Assembly (NCBI RefSeq): GCF_017302985.1
Contig: NZ_JAFIMU010000002.1
Span: 744,001 to 808,000 of the forward strand
Length of the DNA: 64,000 bases
Reading direction: 5' to 3'
Source of the DNA: Corallococcus macrosporus
Lineage (GTDB): Bacteria > Myxococcota > Myxococcia > Myxococcales > Myxococcaceae
Shown: positions 40,866 to 48,995 of the stretch, piece after piece
Layout: each line of letters starts with the position of its first letter
Numbering within the stretch: position 1 is the stretch's first letter
Program-made: the position numbers and the translations under genes
The notes under the pieces: model-generated
The model's database searches: none
What the model saw: the letters and a program-made list of their open reading frames with translations, nothing else
Told to the model about the DNA's origin: nothing

Positions 40866-41537
40866 TCACGCGGCGCGCACGGCGAAGAGGCAGTCGTCGT
40901 CCTCCCAGGGCAGGGGCACGGTGACGTAGCCGTGCTCCGGCCGCGCCAGGTGCGCCGCGAACGCCGGGCTCATCTTCACGTTGTCCGCGACCAGCAGGGC
41001 CCCGGGCCCCAGCTTCGGCTCCAGAAGCCGCAACAGCGGCAGGTAGAGCGGCTTCGCGCCGTCGAAGAGCACCAGGTCGATGCCGTCCGGCACGTCCGTG
41101 CGCAGCGTCTCCAGCGCGTCGCCCACGCGGAACTCCACCAGGTCCACGAGCCCCGCCTGGGTGAGGTGCTCCTTCGCGCGGCGCACCTTGGAGGCCTCGT
41201 ACTCCGTGGTGATGATCCGGCCGCCGCCGCCGTCGCGCAGCGCCGCCGCCAGGTGCACCGTGGAGATGCCGAAGGACGTGCCGAACTCCACCACCGTGCG
41301 GGCGCGGCGCGCGCGGGTGAGCGCGTAGAGCAGCTGCCCCAGCTTCTCCGACACGGGCAGGTACGCCTCCGCGACGCTCGCGTAGAAGGCGCGGGGGTCG
41401 TTGTCCAGCCGGGCCCTGCGCTCTTCCGCGGGGAGGGCGCTGAAGGGCGCGAGCACGGCGGCGTCCGTCTTGCGCGCGTCCGCGAAGAGGTGGGTGAGCA
41501 GCGAGGCGACAGGGGGCGAATGCAGGGTCGTGGTCAT
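40866..41537 (-). CDS. O-methyltransferase (family 3 / CCoAOMT type)
   Basis: A 223-residue SAM-dependent methyltransferase. Motif I is VVEFGTSFGISTVHLAAALR, followed by GRIITTEYEASKVRRAKEHL (acidic residue for the SAM ribose). VDLVEFRVGDALETL and DGIDLVLFDGAKPLYLPLL carry the metal-binding Asp typical of cation-dependent catechol or caffeoyl-CoA methyltransferases, and GPGALLVADNVKMSP follows. The start at 41537 has a G-rich site upstream; the longer frame to 41798 overlaps the M13 peptidase antisense and is rejected. It precedes the LysR gene in one transcript. The substrate is unknown, perhaps a small phenolic. Confidence 0.85.
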   Translation of the reverse strand: MTTTLHSPPVASLLTHLFADARKTDAAVLAPFSALPAEERRARLDNDPRAFYASVAEAYLPVSEKLGQLLYALTRARRARTVVEFGTSFGISTVHLAAALRDGGGGRIITTEYEASKVRRAKEHLTQAGLVDLVEFRVGDALETLRTDVPDGIDLVLFDGAKPLYLPLLRLLEPKLGPGALLVADNVKMSPAFAAHLARPEHGYVTVPLPWEDDDCLFAVRAA

Positions 41538-41576
41538 GCCCCCACCGTGCGCCCGCGCCGCGCCATGCACCAGTGC

Positions 41577-41605
41577 ACCGGACGCACGGACTTCGTGCGC
41601 CCGGT
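41577..41605 (-). terminator. hairpin after the M13 peptidase gene
   Basis: ACCGGACGCAC and GTGCGCCCGGT form an 11-bp stem with one mismatch and a 7-nt loop, 15 bp beyond the stop at 41621. There is no U-tract, and it could instead be part of the promoter region for the O-methyltransferase gene. Confidence 0.45.
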
Positions 41606-41620
41606 GCGGGGATGCTTCGG

Positions 41621-43777
41621 CTACCAGACCTTCACGCGCTGCTCCGGCTTCAGGTAGAGGCCCTGGCCGGGCTTCACGTCGAACGCCGGGTACCACGCAT
41701 CCAGGTTGCGCACGGTGGCCGCGCGGTACATGCCGGGCGAGTGCCCATCCGTCACGAGCAGCCGGCGCAGCATCGGCTCGCGGAACTTGTTGCGCCACGC
41801 CTGGGCGAAGCCCATGAAGAAGCGCTGCTCACCCGTGAAGCCGTCCAGCGTGGGCGCGGGCTTGCCGTCCAGGGACATCTGGTAGGCGTCATGCGCGATG
41901 GACAGGCCCGCCACGTCGGCGATGTTCTCGCCCAGCGTCAGCTCGCCGTTCACGTTCATGTCGGGCAGGGGCTTGTACGCGCTGAACTGGGCGGACAGCG
42001 CCTGGCCCGCGGCCTTGAACTGCTCCAGGTCCTTGGGCGTCCACCAGTTGGCCAGCTTGCCCTTCGCGTCGAACTGCGCGCCCACGTCGTCGAAGCTGTG
42101 GACGATTTCGTGGCCGATGACGGAGCCGATGCCGCCGTAGTTCACCGCCGGATCCGCGTTCGGGTCGAAGAAGGGCGGCTGGAGGATGGCGGCCGGGAAG
42201 ATGATGGAGTTCTGCTGCGGCGAGTTGAGCGCGTTGACCTCCTGGGGCGTCATGAACCACTCCTTGCGGTCCACGGGCTTGCCCAGCTTGGCCAGGTTGC
42301 GCTGGTGGTCGAAGAGCTCCGCGCGCTCCGCGTTGCCGAAGGCGTCGCCCTTCACGATTTCCAGACCGGAGTAGTCACGCCAGGTGTCCGGGTGGCCAAT
42401 GCCCACCTGCACCGTGCCCAGCTTCTCCTTGGCGCGGGCCTTGGTCTCCGGCGACATCCACTCGAGCGCGTCGATGTGGCGGCCCAGCGCGGCCAGGATG
42501 TTGCGCACCATCACGTCCGCCTCGGCCTTGGCGGCGGGCGGGAAGTGCTTCTCCACGTAGCGCTTGCCCACGGCCTCGCCCATGGCGCCGTTGGTGAAGT
42601 CCACGCCGCGCTTCCAGCGCGGGCGCAGTTGCTGCGCGCCGGACATGGTGCGGCCGTTGAAGTCGAAGCCCGCGTCCACGAAGGGCTTGGACAGGACCGA
42701 GGCGTTGCGCAGGATGGTGTGGAAGGACAGGTAGTCCTTCCAGGCCTGGATGGGCTCGCTGCCCACGAGCTTCGCGATGCCGGTGATGGCGGACGGCTGC
42801 CAGACGATGAAGTCCTTCTGGGACGCGAGGCCCGCGCTGGCGAAGTACGCGGCCCAGTCCATGCCGGGCGCCTTCTTCGCGAAGTCCGTCTGCTTCCAGG
42901 GGTTGTTCACCTTGGCGACGTCCTGCGTGTCCTGGGCCGCCCAGTGGATCTGGGCAATCTTCTTCTCCAAACCGAAGATGGCGCGGGCCTTGGCCTCCGC
43001 GTCGGCGATGCCCGCGTTCTTCAGCTGGATGGCGATGTGCTGCTGGTACTTCTCCCGCACCTCTTTGAAGCGCGGCGTGTCCTTCAGGTAGAAGTCGCGG
43101 TCCGGCAGGCCCAGGCCACCCTGGAGGAGGTAGGCCGCGTAGCGGCTGGGGTCGTTCAGGTCCTCCGCCACCCACAGGCCCAGCAGGCGCTCCGTGGTGG
43201 CCTGCCCGGTGTTGAGCGGATCCACGTCGCTGCGCAGCGTGGTGCCCAGCAGCGAGGCCAGGTCCTTGCGGTTGGCGACCGCGGAGATGCGGTCCAGCTC
43301 CGGCTTGAGCGGCGTGGCGCCGCGGGCGTCGATGGCGGCCTCGTCGATGATGCTGGAGTAGAAGTCGCCCAGCTTGCGCTCCTCGCTGCCGGCGGGGGCG
43401 TCCGACTTCGCGGCGGCCTCCAGCAGCTCGCGCGTCTGCTGTGCGGCGTCATCGGACAGCCGCGAGAACATGCCGTAGGAGGAGCGGTCGGGAGGAATCT
43501 CCGTGTTGTCCACCCACTTGCCGTTGACGTAGCGGTAGAAGTCGTCGCCGGGCGCCACGGACGTGTCCATGCCCGGCGTGTCGACGCCGAAGCTCCCGTA
43601 GTGCGGCTTGGGAGCGGCGGGGGCCGCGGGCGCGGGGGCCGGGGTGGCGGCGGCCTGGGCCTGCGGCGGGGACTTCTCCGCGGGCGCGGTGGAGGCGCAC
43701 GCGGTGATGAGCGCGGACGCACAGACGCCGAGCGTCATGCGCGCGGCGCCAAACGGCGGTCTGGAACGGAACGACAT
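41621..43777 (-). CDS. M13-family metallopeptidase lipoprotein (PepO/neprilysin-like)
   Basis: A 718-residue peptidase. The start at 43777 has AGGAG upstream. The signal ends in ALITACAS, with a lipobox Cys. An Ala/Pro linker (about 35-58) leads to the M13 N-domain (YGSFGVDTPGMDTSVAPGDD, FYRYVNGKW). The catalytic domain has NSIIFPAAILQPPFF, then GSVIGHEIVHSFDDVGAQFD with zinc ligands His556 and His560 and catalytic Glu557. GELTLGENIADVAGLSIAH gives the third ligand Glu and Asp, and the last strand ends with WYPAFDVKPG. M13 enzymes cleave small peptides; anchored outside the cytoplasm, this one would process prey or signal peptides. Monocistronic. Confidence 0.93.
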   Translation of the reverse strand: MSFRSRPPFGAARMTLGVCASALITACASTAPAEKSPPQAQAAATPAPAPAAPAAPKPHYGSFGVDTPGMDTSVAPGDDFYRYVNGKWVDNTEIPPDRSSYGMFSRLSDDAAQQTRELLEAAAKSDAPAGSEERKLGDFYSSIIDEAAIDARGATPLKPELDRISAVANRKDLASLLGTTLRSDVDPLNTGQATTERLLGLWVAEDLNDPSRYAAYLLQGGLGLPDRDFYLKDTPRFKEVREKYQQHIAIQLKNAGIADAEAKARAIFGLEKKIAQIHWAAQDTQDVAKVNNPWKQTDFAKKAPGMDWAAYFASAGLASQKDFIVWQPSAITGIAKLVGSEPIQAWKDYLSFHTILRNASVLSKPFVDAGFDFNGRTMSGAQQLRPRWKRGVDFTNGAMGEAVGKRYVEKHFPPAAKAEADVMVRNILAALGRHIDALEWMSPETKARAKEKLGTVQVGIGHPDTWRDYSGLEIVKGDAFGNAERAELFDHQRNLAKLGKPVDRKEWFMTPQEVNALNSPQQNSIIFPAAILQPPFFDPNADPAVNYGGIGSVIGHEIVHSFDDVGAQFDAKGKLANWWTPKDLEQFKAAGQALSAQFSAYKPLPDMNVNGELTLGENIADVAGLSIAHDAYQMSLDGKPAPTLDGFTGEQRFFMGFAQAWRNKFREPMLRRLLVTDGHSPGMYRAATVRNLDAWYPAFDVKPGQGLYLKPEQRVKVW

Positions 43778-43890
43778 GGAGGCTCCTGGAAGTGCCCGAA
43801 CGGGGTGGCGCACTCTGGCGCACGCGGGCCCGTCTCCAACAGCCCAAACGTCGGTTTCATCCCAGCCATTTCATTCCAGCCGCCCGGGCC

Positions 43891-46356
43891 CTAGCGATAC
43901 CAGCGCAGGCCGGCCACGGCATCGCCCCCGTGCTCGTAGTACTCCATGACCACGGAGTGCTCGCCGGCGGTCATCCAGCGGCCCACGAAGTAGCTGGTGG
44001 TGGACTGGTCCTTCCACCCGTCGATGACGCGCGAGCCGTCCACGAACACCCGGACGCCGTCATCCGCCTGGGCGATGAAGTAGTACAGGTCCGACACGAA
44101 GTAGAACCGCCCCGTCCAGCGCACGGAGAAGTCGTCGGGCCCCACCTCCGGCACGGGGCTGCCCGTGCCCCAGAAGTTTTCGAGCGGCGCCGACTCGCAT
44201 CGCACCCTCGCCGGGGAGCCCTCCAGGTCGCGGTTGCCGAAGTACTCCGCGCGGTACTGGCCGGGGGGGCACTCCAGGGGGGCGACGGGGTCGAAGAAGG
44301 CCGTGTAGCTGGCGCCGTCCGGGCCCACCTGGATGACGTGCTCCGCGGCACCGCCGTCGGACCACTCGCGGAACCCGAAGACGCCTTGCGGCGAGGGCGC
44401 GCGCAGGGTGTGCGTGGAGCCGACGATGACCGGGAGCACCCGGGGCGCCGGTGCGCTCGTGCCGTCGAACACCAGCTCCAGCCCCGGCGGTGACGTCTGG
44501 AGCGTCAGCTGCACGAGCAGCGGGTCCACGGTGATCATCCAACTGCTCGTCAGCCCGGTGGAGCTCATCGCGGTCAGCTTGAGATCGAAGTGCACCTCGT
44601 CGCCGTGGTCCGGCACGGTGAAGGATCCGGTCACGCCCGTGCTCGTGGAGTACGGGTGGGTGTGGCAGCCGCCCGCGGTGCAGTGGCGCAGGGTGACGGT
44701 CCACCTCAACCGGTCGCCGGGAATGGGGCCCTCGTTGGGGTCCACCGCCGAGCCCGAGTAGGTCACCACGTCGCCGACCTTGAAGCGGTACGTCGGCGGG
44801 GGCGACTGGATGGTCACGACGGGCAGCACGTTGCCCACGACGGTGCTCACCGCGGCGGAGTGGCTGCCCCCGCGTCCGTCGCTGACGGTCAGCCGGGCCA
44901 CGTAGAAGCCGGCGGTTGTGTACGTGTGCTCCGGGGAGGGCAGCGTCGACACGGGGGAGTTGTCCCCGAAGTCCCAGCGGTACTGGAGCGCGTCCCCGTC
45001 CGGGTCGCTGGAGCCCGCGCTGGAGAAGCGCACGAGCAGGGGCGGCTGACCCCGGCGCGGCGTGGACGAGGCCACGGCCACGGGCGGCGTGTTGCCCGCC
45101 GTGTAGCGGATGCGGCGCAGCTCGCCGGCGACGACGTCCACGAAGAAGAGGTTGGAGTCCGGCCCGAAGCCCAGCTCCACCAGCCCGCCCACGCCGGTCG
45201 CGAACACCGTCACGCTGTCGGGCACGAGCTGATCATTCGCATCCACTCTCAGGGTTCGGATCCACTGCTGGCTGTAGTCGCCGAAGAAGTAGGCGCCCCG
45301 CCACGCCTCCGGGTACGCCATGCCGGTGTAGAAGCCGCCCCCCGTCGCCGTCTGTCCCACGCCGTGATCCCAGACATACAGCGGAGGCCGCACCGCGCCG
45401 GGCCCCCGGGCATAGAGCGCCTGACAGACGGACTTGGATTCGTAGCCGCGCTGGCGGAAGTTGCCCTCGTAGCAGGGCCAGCCCAGGTTCGCCCCCGGCG
45501 CCGCGACGTTGATCTCCTCGTAGGTGTTCCAGCCGACGTCGCCCAGGTAGGGCATGGAGGTGCCCGGGCGCAGGCTGAAGCGATAGGGATTGCGCAGCCC
45601 CAGCGCCCACACCTTCGAGCGGTTGGCCCCGGCGTCCCCGTTCCAGAACGGGTTCGAGCCCACGCCCGCGCCCGTGCGCGTGATGTGCAGGACCTTGCCC
45701 GCGAGGGAGTCCAGGCTCTGCGCCCGCAGGGCGTCGTCGTCCACCGCGTCGAAGCTGGCCGCGTCGCCCGTCGTCACGAAGAGGGTGCCGTCCGGCGCGA
45801 ACCGGACGGTGCCCACGGAGTGCGAAGCGCTGTCCGAGGGAATGCAGTCCGCTCCCAGGGGAAGGTCGTTGCAGGAGGCCCCCACCGCGGTGCCGAGCAG
45901 GACAAGCTCGCTCGTGGGCGAGGCCATGTCGCCCACGGCGGTGTAGCGCGCCAGCCGCGCCGTCTTGGGGCCGGCGTCATCCGTGTCGTCGTCGTCATAG
46001 GTGTAGAGCAGGTAGACGAAGCCGTTGGTGGCGAAGGCCGGGTCCACCGCCAGCCCCAGCAGCCCGCGGTCATGGTGCGAGTTCACCCGGCCACGGATGT
46101 CGATGAAGGGCACGGGCTGGAGGACGCCGTCCTTGAAGCGCCGGACCACGCCCTCCTTCTCCGCGATGAGGAGGCTGCCGTCGGGGAGGTTCGCGAACGT
46201 CGTCGGGTATTGCAGGCCGGTGACGACGGGCTCGGAGGAGAAGCCCTCCGGGAGGGTGAGAGGCGCCAGGGGTTGGGCTCCGGCGAGGGACCCTCCACCC
46301 AGACAGAGCGCCAGCAGGACAACGAGGCAAGGCGGACAGCGTCGCGGTGACGGCAT
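43891..46356 (-). CDS. PQQ-dependent dehydrogenase-like protein with PKD and PA14 modules
   Basis: An 821-residue secreted protein. The signal peptide (CLVVLLALCLGGGSLAGA) is followed by a GSDH beta-propeller (about 28-400): LPDGSLLIAEKEGVVRRFKD, HHDRGLLGLAVDPAF, SHSVGTVRFAPDGTLFVTTG with a possible PQQ His, and GLRNPYRFSL. A PKD domain follows (PPVAVASSTPRRGQPPLLVR, YRWDFGDNSPVST). Next come a further beta domain and a short INTEGRAL-like repeat, and finally a PA14 domain (about 690-821: QYRAEYFGNRDLEGSPA, FSVRWTGRFYF, VRVFVDGSRVIDGW), a carbohydrate-binding fold. It resembles the protein at 4095-6890 only in the propeller and lacks a MYXO-CTERM tail. It probably oxidises or binds polysaccharide-linked sugars. 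Confidence 0.85.
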   Translation of the reverse strand: MPSPRRCPPCLVVLLALCLGGGSLAGAQPLAPLTLPEGFSSEPVVTGLQYPTTFANLPDGSLLIAEKEGVVRRFKDGVLQPVPFIDIRGRVNSHHDRGLLGLAVDPAFATNGFVYLLYTYDDDDTDDAGPKTARLARYTAVGDMASPTSELVLLGTAVGASCNDLPLGADCIPSDSASHSVGTVRFAPDGTLFVTTGDAASFDAVDDDALRAQSLDSLAGKVLHITRTGAGVGSNPFWNGDAGANRSKVWALGLRNPYRFSLRPGTSMPYLGDVGWNTYEEINVAAPGANLGWPCYEGNFRQRGYESKSVCQALYARGPGAVRPPLYVWDHGVGQTATGGGFYTGMAYPEAWRGAYFFGDYSQQWIRTLRVDANDQLVPDSVTVFATGVGGLVELGFGPDSNLFFVDVVAGELRRIRYTAGNTPPVAVASSTPRRGQPPLLVRFSSAGSSDPDGDALQYRWDFGDNSPVSTLPSPEHTYTTAGFYVARLTVSDGRGGSHSAAVSTVVGNVLPVVTIQSPPPTYRFKVGDVVTYSGSAVDPNEGPIPGDRLRWTVTLRHCTAGGCHTHPYSTSTGVTGSFTVPDHGDEVHFDLKLTAMSSTGLTSSWMITVDPLLVQLTLQTSPPGLELVFDGTSAPAPRVLPVIVGSTHTLRAPSPQGVFGFREWSDGGAAEHVIQVGPDGASYTAFFDPVAPLECPPGQYRAEYFGNRDLEGSPARVRCESAPLENFWGTGSPVPEVGPDDFSVRWTGRFYFVSDLYYFIAQADDGVRVFVDGSRVIDGWKDQSTTSYFVGRWMTAGEHSVVMEYYEHGGDAVAGLRWYR

Positions 46357-46474
46357 GGAAGGGTCCCCCGGGTGCGGGCCCGTCCCGCGAGGCGGGAAGC
46401 TGTCACTGCGCCGCCCGTTGGCCATCCGTCCCCCAAGACCCGGGTGGCTGTCCGCCAATGCGCGATGGCTCGGC

Positions 46475-46969
46475 CTACGGCGCGATGACGCCACCCCGGG
46501 GGATGACGTCCTCACGGCCCGCGCGGATCAGCGCGCCGCCCGCGAGCAGCAGGGCCAGCCCGAAGAAGAGGAAGCCCACGTCCCAGGCGGTCTGCGAGGG
46601 GCCGGTGCGCACGTGGTGCACGCCGAGGAGCTGGTGGTCGATGAGTCCTTCGACGACGTTGAAGAGGCCCCAGCCGCCCAGGAGGCAGCCGGCGAAGGTG
46701 CGCGTGGACCACGGCACGTCCGACCTGAGCCCCGCGCGCCAGAGCAGCACCAGGCCGCTGAAGGTCATGAGCCAGGTGAAGGCGTGAAAGAGGCCATCCC
46801 AGAACATATTCACCTTGGCGTTCACCAGCGTGTCCGGCGGCAGGTGGCTGGAGAGCATGTTGTGCCATTGGAGCAGCTGGTGCAGGAGGATGCCGTCGAC
46901 GAAGCCTCCCAGCCCCACGCCCAGCATCACGCCCGCGGAGAGCAGCGGCCCCCGGTGCATCCGGCTCAT
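46475..46969 (-). CDS. DUF2243 membrane protein
   Basis: A 164-residue membrane protein with four TM helices: LLSAGVMLGVGLGGFVDGIL, FHAFTWLMTFSGLVLLWRAG, TFAGCLLGGWGLFNVVEGLI and WDVGFLFFGLALLLAGGAL. The motif GGFVDGILLHQLLQWHNM and the later VVEGLIDHQLLGVHHV, with several conserved His, define DUF2243. The His residues suggest metal or haem binding; no activity is established. Its ATG overlaps the stop of a 66-residue protein gene by 4 nt (ATGA), so the two are coupled. Confidence 0.85.
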   Translation of the reverse strand: MSRMHRGPLLSAGVMLGVGLGGFVDGILLHQLLQWHNMLSSHLPPDTLVNAKVNMFWDGLFHAFTWLMTFSGLVLLWRAGLRSDVPWSTRTFAGCLLGGWGLFNVVEGLIDHQLLGVHHVRTGPSQTAWDVGFLFFGLALLLAGGALIRAGREDVIPRGGVIAP

Positions 46970-47166
46970 CGCTCACGCCCCAGGAAGTGCAGCGGCACCA
47001 CGACGCACAGGACGACGCCGAAGGGCAGCAGCGTGATGGCCAGCCGGCCCCAGAAGTGGTCGTTGAAGATGCCGGCCTGCACCGCGGGACGGCACGTCTC
47101 GCAGGCGAGGGCCGTGCCGCTCGTGAGCAGTGTGCTGGAGAACAGGAGGGCGCGGAGCCTTCGCAT
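46966..47166 (-). CDS. small membrane protein coupled to DUF2243
   Basis: A 66-residue protein. A signal-like N-terminus (LRALLFSSTLLTSGTALA) precedes CETCRPAVQAGIFNDHF, which holds a CxxC pair, then a C-terminal TM helix (LAITLLPFGVVLCVVVPLHF). The start at 47166 is the only short one compatible with an export signal; the frame to 47484 overlaps the divergent S15 gene. CxxC plus a single helix, coupled to the His-rich DUF2243 protein, suggests a two-component metal or redox membrane unit. Function unknown. Confidence 0.7.
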   Translation of the reverse strand: MRRLRALLFSSTLLTSGTALACETCRPAVQAGIFNDHFWGRLAITLLPFGVVLCVVVPLHFLGRER

Positions 47167-47338
47167 GCGATGTTCCTTGGTTCTGGCTACCGTAAGGGAT
47201 TGAGCCAACCGGGAGCCGCATGACTCCAGCCGCGTGTCGTCCTGCATACACAGTCCATCCCGCGCGCCTTCGACATGCTGGGACAGAAGCTGCTTTGAAA
47301 TGACAATCATCGCGCTTGGAATGGAAAGAGGTGTCTCA

Positions 47339-48904
47339 ATGGCGTTGAAGCCCGCTGCGTGGTGCACGCGTCTGCCCGTGGTCCTGCTGCTCCTGCTGTT
47401 GCCGCTCACGAGCATGGCCCTGCCGACGACCGGCTTCCGGTTCGTCGACATCCCCATGAGCGACGGCACCGTGCTCAAGGCCAACTACATCGCGCCCACC
47501 ACGCCGGGCCCGCATCCGGCGGTGGTCTTCATCTCGAGTTGGGGACTCAACGACCTGGAGTACCTGGCCCAGGCCAACGCGCTGGCGCAGAAGGGCTACG
47601 TGGCGCTGTCGTACACGCCGCGCGGCTTCTGGGCCTCCGGCGGCGGCATTGATACGGCCGGCCCGGCGGACATCGCGGACACCTCGCGCGTCCTGGACTG
47701 GATGGTCGCCAACACGACGGCGAATGGCTCGCGCATCGGGCTCGCTGGCGTCTCGTATGGCGCGGGCATCGCGCTCATCGCCTCCGGCTTCGATGCTCGC
47801 GTGAAGGCGGTGGCGGCGCTCTCCGGATGGTCGGACCTGGTGGCGTCGCTGTTCGGCGGCGAGACGCGGCGTCCGCAGGCGGTGGCGCTGCTCGACCTGG
47901 CCGCGACGCTGCTGGGCCGCCCCAGCCCGGAGCTGCGCACGACCATCAACAACTACTTCGCCAACCAGGACATCGAGTCCATCAAGGCCTGGGGCCGCGT
48001 GCGCTCGGCGGCCACGTACATCAGCTGGATCAACACCAACAAGCCCGCCATCCTGATGGCCAACGCCTACGGTGACAGCCTCTTCCCGCCCAACCAACTG
48101 GTGTCGTTCTACGGCCAGCTCTCCGGCCCCAAGCGGCTGGAGTTCGCGCCGGGTGACCACGCCGTCGTGGAGGCCACGGGCCTGCTGGGCCTGCCCAACC
48201 ATGTCTGGGGCAGCGTGACGCGCTGGATGGACCAGTACGTCGCGGGCGTGGACACCGGCATCTCCCGCGAGGCGCCCGTCGTGCTGCGCACCTACGACGG
48301 TGACGTGGAGGGCTATGCGTCGTGGGCCCAGGTCTCGCGCGGCTCGCAGCGCTTCGGCCTGGGCGCCATCCGCCTGCTGGATGGCACGGGTACCCTGGGC
48401 GGCTCGCCCACCTTGAGCGGCTCGCGGGTCGTCTGGTCCGGCTTCGACACCTCCGCCGACGCGGGCGTGGCGCTCCTGACCAACGGGCTCCAGGCGCTGA
48501 CGGGCATCCCGCCCGTGGTGTGGCTGCCGGGCGTGAACCGCCTCAACGCGGGCGTCTGGACGTCGTCGCTCACCACGAGCGGCGTCTCCATCCGTGGCTC
48601 GGCGGTCCTGCGCCTGCGCGTCACGCCCTCCACCGCGTCAGGCACCGTCGTCGCCTACCTGTACGACGTGGCCGGTGACTACGGCGGCCTCATCACCCAC
48701 GTGCCCCTGAGCTGGAAGGGCGCGACGCCGGGCGTGCCGCTCGACCTGGACCTGGCGTTCCCCGCCACCGCGTACGACGTCCCCGTGCTGCACCGGCTGG
48801 CGCTCGTCGTGGACACGGAGGACCCGCTCTACCTGGACGCGAACAGCACGGGCGCGACGGTGTCGTTCGGCGGGCCGTCCTGGCTGGACCTGCCGCTGCG
48901 CTGA
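47339..48904 (+). CDS. secreted S15/CocE-like alpha/beta hydrolase with C-terminal beta domain
   Basis: A 521-residue exported hydrolase. The start at 47339 has AGAGG 8 nt upstream and a signal peptide VVLLLLLLPLTSMALPTTG. The alpha/beta core begins VDIPMSDGTVLKANYIAP. The nucleophile is Ser in GLAGVSYGAGIALIA, the acid Asp in ANAYGDSLFPPNQ and the base His in FAPGDHAVVEATG. A C-terminal jelly roll (about 370-521, ending FGGPSWLDLPLR) matches the X-Pro dipeptidyl-peptidase/CocE architecture. It may be an acyl-peptidase or esterase acting outside the cell. It is divergent from the DUF2243 pair and has its own terminator. Confidence 0.82.
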   Translation: MALKPAAWCTRLPVVLLLLLLPLTSMALPTTGFRFVDIPMSDGTVLKANYIAPTTPGPHPAVVFISSWGLNDLEYLAQANALAQKGYVALSYTPRGFWASGGGIDTAGPADIADTSRVLDWMVANTTANGSRIGLAGVSYGAGIALIASGFDARVKAVAALSGWSDLVASLFGGETRRPQAVALLDLAATLLGRPSPELRTTINNYFANQDIESIKAWGRVRSAATYISWINTNKPAILMANAYGDSLFPPNQLVSFYGQLSGPKRLEFAPGDHAVVEATGLLGLPNHVWGSVTRWMDQYVAGVDTGISREAPVVLRTYDGDVEGYASWAQVSRGSQRFGLGAIRLLDGTGTLGGSPTLSGSRVVWSGFDTSADAGVALLTNGLQALTGIPPVVWLPGVNRLNAGVWTSSLTTSGVSIRGSAVLRLRVTPSTASGTVVAYLYDVAGDYGGLITHVPLSWKGATPGVPLDLDLAFPATAYDVPVLHRLALVVDTEDPLYLDANSTGATVSFGGPSWLDLPLR

Positions 48905-48919
48905 AGTCCTTGGCGCGGG

Positions 48920-48953
48920 GACGGAAGGGCGCGCGTGACAGGCGCCCTCCGTC
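48920..48953 (+). terminator. terminator of the S15-like hydrolase gene
   Basis: GACGGAAGGGCGC pairs with GCGCCCTCCGTC with one bulged A. The hairpin starts 16 bp after the stop and is followed by GTTCC. Confidence 0.65.
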
Positions 48954-48995
48954 GTTCCAGCGGGCCTGCCCGGTGTGTTAACGCTCCCGGCGCCC

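Noticed and set aside
41573-43894. 773-residue plus-strand open frame
   Set aside because: Antisense to the M13 peptidase with intact HExxH and zinc ligands.
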